Shown here one piece after another: positions 1-9,359 of a DNA stretch of 64,000 nucleotides. Under the pieces are notes generated by a model, which worked only from the letters and a program-made list of their open reading frames with translations, was not told the DNA's origin and made no database searches. Position numbers and translations under genes: made by a program. Source of the stretch: Haliea alexandrii (lineage in GTDB: Bacteria > Pseudomonadota > Gammaproteobacteria > Pseudomonadales > Halieaceae); NCBI RefSeq assembly GCF_003719295.1, contig NZ_RFLW01000001.1:992001-1056000 (forward strand). Direction: 5' to 3'. The first letter of the stretch is position 1; each line of letters starts with the position of its first letter.

Positions 1-831
1 ATGGGTGTGGTCAATACAACCCCCGATTCCTTCTCCGACGGTGGTGCCCTATATCGGGGTGGCCACCTTGATGTAGAGTGCGCGCTCGCACATGCTCGAC
101 GGCTGTGTGCAGAGGGCGCGGCAATTCTGGATATCGGTGGCGAGTCCACGCGCCCCGGGGCACCGGCTGTATCCTCGGTGGAGGAGCAGGATCGCGTGCT
201 GCCGCTGGTCGATCGTGTGGCGCGCGAGCTCGACGTGGTGATATCCGTGGATACCAGTGACCCGGTGGTGATGCGTGAGGCGGCGGCACTCGGGGCGGGT
301 ATGCTCAATGATGTGCGAGCGCTCACCCGCGAGGGTGCACTGGAGGCAGCGGTGGCGTCTGGCCTGCCGGTGTGCCTGATGCATATGCAGGGCCAGCCGG
401 ATACGATGCAGCAAGCGCCCACCTACACCGATGTGGTGGCTGAGGTGCGCGCTTTTCTGGCACAGCGACTGGAGGCCTGCCTGGAGGCGGGCATGGCGCG
501 CCGGCAGATTCTTCTCGACCCCGGATTCGGCTTTGGCAAGACGGTGGCGCACAACCTGGAGTTGTTGGACCGCCTCGGCGACCTGGCGCTGGACGGCCTG
601 CCGCTGCTGGTGGGTTTGTCACGCAAGTCGTTGATTGGCAAGGTGCTGGGGCGCACGACAGCCCCCGGGCAACCGGGGGTGGACATTGCACAAGACCGTC
701 TCGCCGGCAGCCTCGCCCTGGCGGTGCTTGCAGTCGAGCGTGGTGCCGCTATAGTGCGTGCGCATGATGTGGCGGCAACGGTGGATGCGCTGGCCATGTG
801 TGTGGCAATGAAGCGATGGGGGCGACCTTGA
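1..831 (+). CDS. folP: Dihydropteroate synthase, 5' end outside the window
   Basis: Condenses p-aminobenzoate with dihydropterin pyrophosphate to make dihydropteroate in folate synthesis (cytoplasm). Visible family motifs are [11 protein letters not shown] at the very start, [18 protein letters not shown] and GLSRKS. The pterin-pyrophosphate loop [11 protein letters not shown] normally lies about 20 residues inside the protein, so the ATG at position 1 is probably internal and the true start lies upstream of the window. Its stop overlaps the next gene (TTGA), indicating translational coupling to glmM, the usual gammaproteobacterial order. Confidence 0.95.
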   Translation: MGVVNTTPDSFSDGGALYRGGHLDVECALAHARRLCAEGAAILDIGGESTRPGAPAVSSVEEQDRVLPLVDRVARELDVVISVDTSDPVVMREAAALGAGMLNDVRALTREGALEAAVASGLPVCLMHMQGQPDTMQQAPTYTDVVAEVRAFLAQRLEACLEAGMARRQILLDPGFGFGKTVAHNLELLDRLGDLALDGLPLLVGLSRKSLIGKVLGRTTAPGQPGVDIAQDRLAGSLALAVLAVERGAAIVRAHDVAATVDALAMCVAMKRWGRP

Positions 832-2183
832 GTAGACAGTTCTTCGGTACCGATGGCATTCGGGGCACAGTGGGTGAAGCCCCTATCACCCCGGATTTCA
901 TGCTCAAGCTGGGCTGGGCCTGTGGTCGCGTGTTCGCGCGGGGCGCCAGTCCCGGTACCCACAACACGGTTATTATCGGCAAGGATACCCGGGTTTCGGG
1001 CTACATGTTCGAGTCCGCCCTGGAAGCGGGGCTGGTGGCCGCCGGCGTGGACGTCAAATTGTTGGGGCCCATGCCGACGCCGGCTGTGGCCCTGATGACC
1101 CGCACTCAGAACGCCGTGGCAGGGATCGTAATCAGCGCCTCCCACAACCCTTATTACGACAACGGTATCAAGTTCTTCTCATCGGGTGGCGCCAAGCTGG
1201 CCGACGAGGTGGAACTCGCCATTGAGGCCGAACTGGCCTGCGATCTGGTGGTCGTGCCGTCGCGGGATATTGGCAAGGTTGTGCGGGTTGCCGACGCCGC
1301 GGGCCGTTACATCGAGTATTGCAAGGCCACGGTGCCAGACAGTTTCAGCCTGCGCGGCCTGAAAATCGCAGTCGACTGTGCCCACGGCGCGACCTACCAT
1401 ATCGCGCCCAATGTGCTGGCCGAACTCGGTGCGGACGTGGTCAGCATGGGCGATCGGCCCGATGGCTACAACATCAACGAAGGCGTGGGCTCGACCGATA
1501 CCGCGCGCCTCTCGGCCCTGGTGCTGGAAAGCGGGGCCGACCTGGGTATCGCCTACGACGGTGATGGCGACCGCGTTATGTTCGTCGACGCTGACGGTTC
1601 CCTGGTGGATGGCGACGAGTTGCTCTATGTGATTGCTGTGCACCGGGCTGCACAGGGGCACAGCGAAGCGGGCGTCGTCGGCACACTGATGTCCAATCTG
1701 GGGCTGGAACTGGCGCTGCGCGAGCTGGGCCTGGAACTGGCGCGGGCCAAGGTCGGTGACCGCTATGTCAAGGAGCTGATGGAGGCTCGGGGCTGGCGCT
1801 TGGGCGGAGAGTCCTCCGGGCACATCATCTGCGCGGACCATACCACCACGGGCGATGGCATTGTTGCCAGCCTGCAGGTGCTGGTGGCCATGGCTGATGC
1901 GGGGGCTAGCCTGGCGCAATTGCGGGCCGGGCTGCGCAAGTGCCCGCAGACCATGATCAATGTACCGGTCAACGGCCGTTTTGTGCTCAGTGAACTGCCT
2001 GCAGTGGCGGCGGCGGTCGAGTCGGTGGAGCAGGTGCTGGGCACGCGCGGGCGTGTTCTGCTGCGTCCTTCCGGTACGGAGCCCCTGGTGCGGGTGATGG
2101 TCGAGGGTGAGGACGCAGCGGAAGTGGAAGCGCTGTGCCAGGCACTTGCCAGCGATGTGGCAGAGGCCCTGCAGGCGAGCTGA
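828..2183 (+). CDS. glmM: Phosphoglucosamine mutase
   Basis: Converts glucosamine-6-phosphate to glucosamine-1-phosphate for UDP-GlcNAc, peptidoglycan and LPS synthesis. From the TTG at 828 the product is 451 residues, close to the E. coli length of 445, and begins [13 protein letters not shown], matching the family N-terminus. In-frame ATGs at 798 and 816 would add a non-conserved leader. The catalytic serine is in SASHNP (Ser105), the metal loop is DGDGDR, the sugar loop GGESSGH and the phosphate loop RPSGTEP. The TTG start overlaps the folP stop (TTGA), which supports coupled translation. The start choice is inference; the identity is secure. Confidence 0.95.
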   Translation: MSRQFFGTDGIRGTVGEAPITPDFMLKLGWACGRVFARGASPGTHNTVIIGKDTRVSGYMFESALEAGLVAAGVDVKLLGPMPTPAVALMTRTQNAVAGIVISASHNPYYDNGIKFFSSGGAKLADEVELAIEAELACDLVVVPSRDIGKVVRVADAAGRYIEYCKATVPDSFSLRGLKIAVDCAHGATYHIAPNVLAELGADVVSMGDRPDGYNINEGVGSTDTARLSALVLESGADLGIAYDGDGDRVMFVDADGSLVDGDELLYVIAVHRAAQGHSEAGVVGTLMSNLGLELALRELGLELARAKVGDRYVKELMEARGWRLGGESSGHIICADHTTTGDGIVASLQVLVAMADAGASLAQLRAGLRKCPQTMINVPVNGRFVLSELPAVAAAVESVEQVLGTRGRVLLRPSGTEPLVRVMVEGEDAAEVEALCQALASDVAEALQAS

Positions 2184-2262
2184 GACACCCGCTGGCGCGC
2201 CTTGTATGTGGCGGCCTTCTTGGGTACCATTGCCGACCGTTTTTTGAGGCCGGGTGTAGCCA

Positions 2263-3009
2263 GTGCGCAAACCGCTTGTGATGGGTAACTGGAAGATGCA
2301 CGGCACCCGGGCCAGCGTGCAGAAGCTGCTCGCAGGGCTGGTGTCCGAGGGCGTGCCGGCGTCAGTAGACGTTGCGGTTTGCCCGGTGTTCGTGCATATC
2401 CCGCTGGCGGTCAGCCTGTGTGAAGGCTCGGCACTGGCCGTGGGCGCACAGGACTGCAGTCACATGGTCGAGGGCGCCTACACGGGCGAGGTGGCGGCGG
2501 CCATGCTGGTCGACAGCGGCTGTCACTGGGTGATTCTCGGGCACTCGGAACGGCGCCAGTACCACGGTGAGTCAGACGACATGGTCGCGGCAAAACTGGC
2601 GGCGGCCCTCGCCGCGGGCATCGCGCCAGTGCTCTGTGTTGGTGAAACACGGGACGAGCGCGAGGCCGGTGAGGCCGAATATACAGTGGCGCGACAGTTA
2701 CAGGGCGCTCTGCGTGGACAGGCGAGCCTGCACAGCCTGGTTATCGCCTACGAGCCTGTCTGGGCGATTGGTACCGGGCTGACGGCCACGCCCGAACAGG
2801 CGCAGTCCATGCACGCGTTCATCCGCGGTCAGTTGGAAGCGCTGCCGGGGATTGATGCCACGGCAATTCGCGTGGTGTACGGCGGTAGTGTGAAGCCGGA
2901 TAACGCGGCAGAGTTGTTTGCGCAGGACGACATCGACGGCGCGCTGGTCGGTGGCGCCTCGCTTGACGCAGAGGATTTTCAGGCGATTGTTGCCGCAGCA
3001 CAGGGCTGA
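2263..3009 (+). CDS. tpiA: Triosephosphate isomerase
   Basis: Interconverts dihydroxyacetone phosphate and glyceraldehyde-3-phosphate in glycolysis and gluconeogenesis. The product is 248 residues, normal for the family. The catalytic residues are Lys11 (GNWKM), His94 (LGHSERR) and Glu164 (AYEPVWAIGTG); the phosphate loop YGGSVKP is also present. The start is GTG at 2263, chosen because it places GNWKM at the usual distance from the N-terminus. It lies 79 bp after glmM and 44 bp before secG on the same strand, the order tpiA-secG found in pseudomonads. Confidence 0.96.
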   Translation: MRKPLVMGNWKMHGTRASVQKLLAGLVSEGVPASVDVAVCPVFVHIPLAVSLCEGSALAVGAQDCSHMVEGAYTGEVAAAMLVDSGCHWVILGHSERRQYHGESDDMVAAKLAAALAAGIAPVLCVGETRDEREAGEAEYTVARQLQGALRGQASLHSLVIAYEPVWAIGTGLTATPEQAQSMHAFIRGQLEALPGIDATAIRVVYGGSVKPDNAAELFAQDDIDGALVGGASLDAEDFQAIVAAAQG

Positions 3010-3053
3010 CAAACGCAATACAGACGGGTAGAGCCCGGGTGGGCAAGGGTGTT

Positions 3054-3425
3054 ATGGAACAGATAATTCTGATCGTTCATTTGCTGATCGCGCTGGCAAT
3101 CATCGGCCTGATCATGCTGCAGCAGGGCAAGGGGGCAGACGTTGGCGCATCATTTGGTGCCGGCGCCTCGCAGACGCTGTTTGGCAGTGCCGGCAGCAGC
3201 AATGTGCTGACCAAGTCGACCGCCTGGCTGGTCGTGCTGTTCTTCGCCACCAGTTTTGGCCTGGCCATGCTGGCCAGCCAGAAAACACAGGTGGTGGACG
3301 ACCTGGACCTGGTCATACCCGCCGCAGAGGAAAGGATGGCGCCAGTACTGGATTCCGACCTGCCAACTGTGGATAATGCCGAGCCGGCAGCCGAGGCTGC
3401 CGCAGACGACGTGCCGGAACTGTAG
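3054..3425 (+). CDS. secG: Preprotein translocase subunit SecG
   Basis: Small inner-membrane subunit of the SecYEG translocon. The 123-residue product has two membrane segments (about residues 3-20 and 53-75) flanking the hallmark cytoplasmic loop LMLQQGKGAD-like sequence (LIMLQQGKGADVGASFGAGA). The acidic, alanine-rich tail after residue 80 is variable in the family. The ATG at 3054 gives the canonical N-terminus; a GTG at 3039 would add five residues. It is followed after 20 bp by tRNA-Leu, as in E. coli and Pseudomonas. Confidence 0.95.
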   Translation: MEQIILIVHLLIALAIIGLIMLQQGKGADVGASFGAGASQTLFGSAGSSNVLTKSTAWLVVLFFATSFGLAMLASQKTQVVDDLDLVIPAAEERMAPVLDSDLPTVDNAEPAAEAAADDVPEL

Positions 3426-3445
3426 ACCGGTCGCGCAACGTTTTT

Positions 3446-3531
3446 GCCGAAGTGGTGGAATTGGTAGACACGCCATCTTGAGGGGGTGGTGGGCATAGCT
3501 CGTGCGGGTTCAAGTCCCGCCTTCGGCACCA
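3446..3531 (+). tRNA. tRNA-Leu (anticodon GAG)
   Basis: An 86-nt class II tRNA with encoded CCA. The acceptor arm GCCGAAG pairs with CTTCGGC and the discriminator base is A. The D-arm GTGGTGGAATTGGTAGACAC is characteristic of tRNA-Leu. The anticodon stem CCATC/GGTGG encloses TTGAGGG, giving anticodon GAG. The T-arm is GCGGGTTCAAGTCCCGC, and a long variable arm is present. It probably shares a transcript with secG. Confidence 0.97.
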
Positions 3532-3566
3532 AATTGATGTTCAGGAGTGATCCTGAATGTCCTGAG

Positions 3567-3591
3567 AGCCTGGCACTTGCCGGGCTTTTTT
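3567..3591 (+). terminator. Rho-independent terminator after tRNA-Leu
   Basis: The stem AGCCTGGC/GCCGGGCT with a short loop is followed directly by six T residues. It closes the folP-glmM-tpiA-secG-tRNA transcription unit. A separate perfect hairpin, TTCAGGA-GTGA-TCCTGAA (3540-3557), lies between the tRNA and this terminator. Confidence 0.8.
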
Positions 3592-3781
3592 GTGCCTGCA
3601 CCTCCTGCCTTCGCCTCCGTTTCACACGTGTTGTGCTGTCCAGCGTGTTGCCGCCAGCCACGCGGTGCGGTCGGATAGGGTCACGTAAACCATTGTGATA
3701 GTGTACTGAGGGGTGTCGGGGCACACCCGGCCCCATGGGGTCCATGGGCGGCAGCGGTCCGCATAAAGGAGAGCGTAGCCG

Positions 3782-5569
3782 ATGCTCAGGCGTAGCAGTC
3801 AAGTCAAGGACAAGCTTTCAACACATTTCGGCAGCCGGCTTTCGGCGGGAGAGGGTGTGCTGCAACTGGCTCTTCTGGGGCTGCTGTCGGGCATCGGAAC
3901 AGGTGGTGTCATACTCCTCTTTCGCAGTGCCATCGAATGGCCACTTGAGTACTTTCTGCCGGGTGCCGACAGTGAGGCCTTTGAGCAGCTGGGCCACTTG
4001 GCGCGCATGTTGCTGCCGCTGGCGGGTGCCGTGGGGCTTGGTCTGTTTCTGCACTTTCTGTCGGTGAGCGACCGCCGGGTGGGTGTTGCCCACGTGATGC
4101 ACCGCCTGAATTACCATCAGGGTTATGTTCAACTGCGCGGCGCGCTGATTCAGTTTCTGCTCGGGGTGGGCACCGTGATCACCGGGCAGTCCGCGGGGCG
4201 GGAGGGCCCTGCGGTGCACCTGGGTGCAGCGTTCTCGAGCCTGCTCGGGCAGTGGCTGCGTCTGCCCAACAACAGCATTCGCACGCTGGTGGCCTGTGGT
4301 GTTGCCGCAGCCATTGCGGCGTCATTCGACACGCCGATTGCCGGTGTGATTTTCGCCATGGAAGTGGTGATGATGGAATACACCATCGGCGTGTTTACGC
4401 CGGTGATTCTGGCGGCGGTGAGCGCGGCGGTATTGACGCGGGCCGTCTATGGTGCGGAGCCGGCCTTCGAGGTGCCACTGGTGACGCTGCAGTCGCTGTT
4501 GGAGCTTCCCTGGATCCTGCTCGTGGCAGCTCTGATCGGTGTCGCTGCGGCGCTTTTCATCCAGCTGATCGAATCGGCGGGGCGCTTTGATCACCGGCCG
4601 ATTCTGCTGCGCCTGCTGATGGCCGGCCTGTTCATGGTGCCGTTTGCGCTGCTGGTCCCGGAGGTCATGGGTATCGGCTACGACACGGTAGAGCAGACCA
4701 TCAACGGGCAGCTCGCACTCTGGGTGCTGCTGGGCGTCGGGTTGGCGAAACTGGTGGCGACCGGTGTCAGTGTGGGCCTCGGCATGCCCAGCAGCATCAT
4801 AGGTCCCACGCTGGTCACCGGAGCCACTCTCGGGGGCGCATTGGGGTTGGTGGGTGCTGCACTCATGCCCGAGCAGGCATCCACTGTGGGGTTCTACGCC
4901 ATGCTGGGCATGGGCGCGATGATGGGCGCGGTATTGCAGGCCCCACTTGCCGCGCTCATGGCCTTGCTGGAGTTCACGCACAACCCGCACATTATCATGC
5001 CGGGTATGCTGGCCATCACCGTGGCCAGCCTGGTGACCAGCGAGGTGTTTGGCAAGAAGGCGGTATTCCAGAGCATGCTGAAGGCTCAAGGCCTGGGCTA
5101 TGACACCTCACCAGTGACGCAGGCGCTGCGGCGCGTGGGAGTGGGTGCCATCATGGAGCGCAGCGTGAAGGTCGCGCCGCGTATGCTGGAGGGAGACGCC
5201 ATTGCCGGATTGCTGACGGCGGGCACGCGCTGGGTGCTGGTGGAAGGCAGCAAGGGCCCGGTATCGCTGCTGCTGACCGCGGACCTCGCGCGGTTTGTAG
5301 AGCAGCGCGAGTCTGAGGCGCGGGAGCGCGGCGAGCCTGTCACCGTTGCGGCAGCGGTGGACCTGATGGCGATTCCGGCCAAGCGGCAGGATGTATCGGC
5401 GGTGTCCTACCAGGCTACGCTGGAGGAGGCGCTGCAGACCTTCGAACGCACGGATGCCGAGGTGCTTTATGTGCGCCAGTATCTCTCATACGGCATTGTG
5501 CGCATTGCGGGCGTGCTGCATCGGGCGGATATCGACAGTTACTACCAGGCGGGTGTTGTACGCGTCTAA
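3782..5569 (+). CDS. CLC-family chloride channel/transporter with C-terminal CBS-like region
   Basis: Inner-membrane anion channel or H+/Cl- exchanger of the CLC family, 595 residues. The core spans about residues 25-430 with many hydrophobic segments. The gating-glutamate motif GREGP is present (Glu141), as is the chloride-coordinating GLGMPSSIIGP. The first CLC signature GSGIP is not recognisable: the equivalent stretch reads RRVGVAHVMHRL. About 150 C-terminal residues resemble a degenerate CBS pair (for example VGAIMERSV). The start ATG at 3782 has AAGGAG ten bases upstream. It is the first gene of the accessory stretch and seems monocistronic. Channel versus antiporter cannot be decided from sequence. 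Confidence 0.88.
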   Translation: MLRRSSQVKDKLSTHFGSRLSAGEGVLQLALLGLLSGIGTGGVILLFRSAIEWPLEYFLPGADSEAFEQLGHLARMLLPLAGAVGLGLFLHFLSVSDRRVGVAHVMHRLNYHQGYVQLRGALIQFLLGVGTVITGQSAGREGPAVHLGAAFSSLLGQWLRLPNNSIRTLVACGVAAAIAASFDTPIAGVIFAMEVVMMEYTIGVFTPVILAAVSAAVLTRAVYGAEPAFEVPLVTLQSLLELPWILLVAALIGVAAALFIQLIESAGRFDHRPILLRLLMAGLFMVPFALLVPEVMGIGYDTVEQTINGQLALWVLLGVGLAKLVATGVSVGLGMPSSIIGPTLVTGATLGGALGLVGAALMPEQASTVGFYAMLGMGAMMGAVLQAPLAALMALLEFTHNPHIIMPGMLAITVASLVTSEVFGKKAVFQSMLKAQGLGYDTSPVTQALRRVGVGAIMERSVKVAPRMLEGDAIAGLLTAGTRWVLVEGSKGPVSLLLTADLARFVEQRESEARERGEPVTVAAAVDLMAIPAKRQDVSAVSYQATLEEALQTFERTDAEVLYVRQYLSYGIVRIAGVLHRADIDSYYQAGVVRV

Positions 5570-5665
5570 CGCATTTGGGGTATGCGGCGGCCGAAGCAAG
5601 CGGCTACGGTGGCGCCACTACGAGTGTTAGCTTTCAACATCTCGATAATAAAGGGATCGTTAGCC

Positions 5666-7963
5666 ATGAAAAAAATTGCATCTGTACCCGCACACCATCA
5701 TTTTCCTAAAATGCTGCTTGCCGCCGCTGTGCTGGCCACCAGCCAGGCGCAGGCTCAGGGGCTTGAGGAAGTCGTTGTTACCGCCCAGAAGCGCGAGCAG
5801 TCGCTGCAGGACGCGCCCATAGCCATCACCGCCTTTGGCGAATATGAGCTTGAGCAACGCGGCATCCGCGACCTCGTCGATCTCGGCACCATAGCGCCCA
5901 ACGTCAAGGTGGCACCGCTGCCGTCCAACACCGCCAAGGCGACGGTGGCCATTCGCGGTTCGGTGACCTCAAACCCCGGTATCTACTGGGAACCCACGGT
6001 GGGTATTTACCTCGACGGCGCGTATGTCGGCAAGTTTTCCGGCAACGTGTTCAAGCTGGCCGAAGTGGAGCGCATCGAAATACTGCGCGGCCCGCAGGGC
6101 ACCCTGTTTGGCCGTAACACATCGGGCGGTGCGGTCAACGTGGTGACGCAGAAGCCTACCGGCGAGTTGGGCGGTCGCCTGCGCGCCGGGGTGGGTAACT
6201 TTGGCTATACCGAGATTGACGGCAGCCTGAACCTGCCGCAGCTTGATCTGGGTGGCGCAGGTAACCTGAAAACCCGCGTCAGCCTGTCCTGGGATGACCG
6301 CGACGGTTTCTATGACAACGTTGCGGCCGCGCCCGGCACCACCATCACCCACCCCTTTACTGGCCAGCCCATTCCCGCCAACCCACCCGGCGCGGAAGAT
6401 GAGCAGAATGCAGCCTCGAGCACGGTGGGCCGCCTGGACCTGCTCTGGGATGTCAGCGACCGCTTTTCCGTGCGCTACTCGCTGGATGAGGTAGACGTCG
6501 AGAACACCCCCGGCAAGCCACAGTTCACCAGTTTTGACCCCACCAGCCTTGTATTCGGCTTTCCGCTGCCGGGTGAGCTCGCCCAGTTTCTTACCAGCGA
6601 GACCGATAACCTCGAGGCGAACAGCATCGATGCGGATGTCTACGAAGAATTCGACTCCACCAGCAATACGCTGACGATGGACTACGATCTTGGCAGCGCC
6701 GGCATCCTGGGTGATGCATCGGTCAAGTATGTGTACAACCACCGCGATCTGAGCTTTGCCCAGAGCCTGGACAACGATGGCACGCCCTTCGGCCTGTTCC
6801 ACTCCGCGATTGAGGAAGAGTACACGCAGCAGTCCCACGAGGTGCAGCTCACCGGGTCTTATGACCGGGTGAACTATGTCATGGGGCTTTACTACTTCGA
6901 TGAAGATGCGGACGTCTATAACCCCCTGCAGCCGCTGAACTCCTTCTTCGGGCCGCTGTTGTCGCGCAATGCCTATGGCCTGGAGTCCGAACAGTTCGCT
7001 GTTTACGGCCAGGCGGACTGGCGCCCGCCGGTGCTGGATGATCGCCTGACCATTACCGCCGGCATTCGCTGGACGGAAGAAGAGAAGACGGTCTATATCG
7101 ACCACCCCGACGATAACCCGCCCTTCGCCGGCGAAAACACTGACGATTACAGCAACGTAGCGCCCACGCTGATCTTCAGCTACGAATTCACCGATGAATT
7201 CAATGCCTACGCCAAGTACGCCAAGGGCTGGAAAGCAGGTGGCTTCAACGGTGAAGCGGGCAGCATAGAGGACTTCAACGTCGGCTTTGACCCGGAAGAA
7301 ATCGACTCCTATGAGATCGGTTTCAAAAGCCGCTGGCTGGATAACACCCTGCAGCTGAACGGCGCAGCGTTCTATAACGATGAGTCTGATATCCAGCTGT
7401 CCGTGTTCATTCCCCGCGATGGCGGCGTGGCCTCGGTTATCGAGAACGCCGGTGAGTCAGTGAAGCAGGGTCTGGAGCTGGAAGTGGTGTACATGCCCAA
7501 CGCGGATCTCATGCTGAGCGCAAACTACGGCTACCTGGATTCCGAGTTCACCGAGTTCCTGGAATTCGACCCGGTTCTGGGTGAAACCGTCGATGTGTCT
7601 GATGAGCGCTTCACGCAGTACACGCCCGAGCACACGGTCAACTTAAGCGTTGAGTACACCATGCTGCGCAGCGACTACGGCGACCTGATGGGCCGCCTGG
7701 ACTACAGCTACAACGACGAGTACACCCCGTACGTGAAGCCAGAGCAGAAAGCGGTTTCCGACATCGATGGCTACGGCACGTTGAACGGTCGCCTCACCCT
7801 GATCAACATTCCGGTGGGTGACAACCAGCTGCAGGTGGCGCTGTGGGGCAAGAACCTGCTGGATGAGGAATACCGGGTCAACACGGTACCCTTCGGTCCG
7901 TTCACAGTGAGCTTCTTCGGCAACCCCCGCACCTATGGGTTGGAAGCGCAGTACACCTTCTGA
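5666..7963 (+). CDS. TonB-dependent outer-membrane receptor
   Basis: Energised outer-membrane uptake receptor, 765 residues, substrate unknown. The ATG at 5666 follows AAGGGA by nine bases and begins a signal peptide ending near SQAQAQG. Next come a TonB-box-like EEVVVTAQ and a plug domain (about residues 45-170, containing RIEILRGPQGTLFGRNTSGGAVNVVTQ-type signatures). The beta-barrel ends in the terminal aromatic residue typical of outer-membrane proteins (AQYTF). No iron-siderophore regulator or transport gene is adjacent. It resembles the large receptor family of marine gammaproteobacteria and Caulobacter that takes up diverse nutrients. Confidence 0.9.
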   Translation: MKKIASVPAHHHFPKMLLAAAVLATSQAQAQGLEEVVVTAQKREQSLQDAPIAITAFGEYELEQRGIRDLVDLGTIAPNVKVAPLPSNTAKATVAIRGSVTSNPGIYWEPTVGIYLDGAYVGKFSGNVFKLAEVERIEILRGPQGTLFGRNTSGGAVNVVTQKPTGELGGRLRAGVGNFGYTEIDGSLNLPQLDLGGAGNLKTRVSLSWDDRDGFYDNVAAAPGTTITHPFTGQPIPANPPGAEDEQNAASSTVGRLDLLWDVSDRFSVRYSLDEVDVENTPGKPQFTSFDPTSLVFGFPLPGELAQFLTSETDNLEANSIDADVYEEFDSTSNTLTMDYDLGSAGILGDASVKYVYNHRDLSFAQSLDNDGTPFGLFHSAIEEEYTQQSHEVQLTGSYDRVNYVMGLYYFDEDADVYNPLQPLNSFFGPLLSRNAYGLESEQFAVYGQADWRPPVLDDRLTITAGIRWTEEEKTVYIDHPDDNPPFAGENTDDYSNVAPTLIFSYEFTDEFNAYAKYAKGWKAGGFNGEAGSIEDFNVGFDPEEIDSYEIGFKSRWLDNTLQLNGAAFYNDESDIQLSVFIPRDGGVASVIENAGESVKQGLELEVVYMPNADLMLSANYGYLDSEFTEFLEFDPVLGETVDVSDERFTQYTPEHTVNLSVEYTMLRSDYGDLMGRLDYSYNDEYTPYVKPEQKAVSDIDGYGTLNGRLTLINIPVGDNQLQVALWGKNLLDEEYRVNTVPFGPFTVSFFGNPRTYGLEAQYTF

Positions 7964-7969
7964 TCCCCT

Positions 7970-8020
7970 CCGGTTCGGTTCGGCGATGTTCGCATCGCTG
8001 GGCCGAACCGGAACGCTTTC
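7970..8020. terminator. Probable terminator hairpin between convergent genes
   Basis: A long stem, CCGGTTCGG ... CCGAACCGG, with an internal GGCGATG/CATCGC stem and a TTCG loop lies just after the receptor stop codon and is followed by CTTTCTTT. It sits between the plus-strand receptor and the minus-strand LuxR regulator. The T-tract is imperfect. Confidence 0.55.
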
Positions 8021-8021
8021 T

Positions 8022-9134
8022 TTACTCTCCCCATATCTGCTGTGCAGTGCGCAGTACCTGAGCGACCAATTGCGGTTGCCTGTTCACTCCTGTTTTCGAA
8101 AAGATGGCGGTCAGTTGTGCGCGCGTCGTATGCCGTGAGCGCCCGAGGCTCGTGGATATTTCCGCAAGACTCTCGCCTTCAACCAGGCGCTTTGTCAGTA
8201 CGGCTTCTGCCCTGGTCAGGGCAAATAACTCCATGAGCAGTTCCTCGGTAATGATGCGGGTGCCTGCGGGATCGCGGAACAGCAGCAACGTCGTGGCCGA
8301 TGCGGTTTCTTCAATGCCCGGGCGTGGCGCAATCCGCTTCAGCAGCACGCTCCACTGCTGCCCTGCCGGCCGTTTTATCTGCAAGGATTCGGCCTGTTGC
8401 GCAACATCGCCGCGAGTCAGCCGGCGCAACGCGGTGTGCAGCGCAGTATTGCTCTCAGGGGAACTGCACTGCAGACGGTCCCCACTGATCAGCAGCCCGT
8501 CCGCGTGTTGCAGTACCCGGTTTGCCAGCGGGTTGGTGGTGAGGACCTCTGCCCTGTCACCAAGGACCATGGAGCCAATGGCCAGTTGGTCTTCTGTCGC
8601 ACCAGAGATACTGAGCTGGTACTCACGCCTTGCAAGCCGTGCATAGATCGCGATGGCGGTGCGCAGCCAGGGTGTCAGGGCGGCCAGTTTTTGGCGGTCA
8701 TCAGCATTGAAGTGAGCCTGGCCTCGCACACGGGCGCAACGCAGGCGGAATATCATGCCGGTTTCCGGTTCCTCCAGATTGATGCCTATCAGATCATCTG
8801 TGTCGCCGTATTCCTGAATATAGGCGTAGAAGTTCGCGTGGTGGCGTGTGAGCTCACTCCGGGTCATCATTTCGCTGAGTATGACGATTTCGTCTCGTGG
8901 GATGTCAAGGAACGGCGTCTCCCGAAAGACACTGTTCTGTAGCAGCACAAGCGCTGCGGTATTGCTTTGGGTAGAAATCAGGACCCCGGGGTCCCCCTGC
9001 CTGGGCCTGCGCAGCACCATGGTGGCGTGATGGCCGTCGAGATAGTGCTCCAGTGCTTGCAGAAAACTCAGCCAGGGCGGCTCTTCCAGCAGGCTGCTGA
9101 ACAGTTTGGAAACCAATGTGTCAGGCAAGCTCAT
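8022..9134 (-). CDS. LuxR-family HTH transcriptional regulator
   Basis: A 370-residue DNA-binding regulator. The C-terminal 65 residues form a LuxR-type helix-turn-helix (LTRAEAVLTKRLVEGESLAE, followed by a recognition helix near SLGRSRHTTRAQL). The first 300 residues match no domain I can name; such proteins often carry a divergent sensory domain. There is no receiver aspartate motif, so it is not an obvious response regulator. It is divergent from the TauD-amidohydrolase operon across 225 bp and convergent with the TonB receptor, so either may be its target. The ligand is unknown. Confidence 0.82.
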   Translation of the reverse strand: MSLPDTLVSKLFSSLLEEPPWLSFLQALEHYLDGHHATMVLRRPRQGDPGVLISTQSNTAALVLLQNSVFRETPFLDIPRDEIVILSEMMTRSELTRHHANFYAYIQEYGDTDDLIGINLEEPETGMIFRLRCARVRGQAHFNADDRQKLAALTPWLRTAIAIYARLARREYQLSISGATEDQLAIGSMVLGDRAEVLTTNPLANRVLQHADGLLISGDRLQCSSPESNTALHTALRRLTRGDVAQQAESLQIKRPAGQQWSVLLKRIAPRPGIEETASATTLLLFRDPAGTRIITEELLMELFALTRAEAVLTKRLVEGESLAEISTSLGRSRHTTRAQLTAIFSKTGVNRQPQLVAQVLRTAQQIWGE

Positions 9135-9359
9135 TCGTGTTTTGCCCTCTGGGGTTTTGGGCGCCGGTGGTTCTGGTCGGGTGGCGAAATGGTGACGTCT
9201 CGGGGCTTCGCTAGTGCATTTGTGTTATGTGGCGCGCGCCGGGCTGCGGGTATAGTGTGTTCACAGGCGTGGTCACGGCCTCGCCGATACGCTTTCAATA
9301 ATAGCGTTGAGCTGCAGAGATGGGTACCTCTGGCAGTGTGAACGCCAAGAGGTTGTATC

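Noticed and set aside
3446-3531. tRNA-Leu as an attachment site of an integrated element
   Set aside because: No integrase, no phage genes and no repeated copy of the tRNA 3' end was found before tRNA-fMet.
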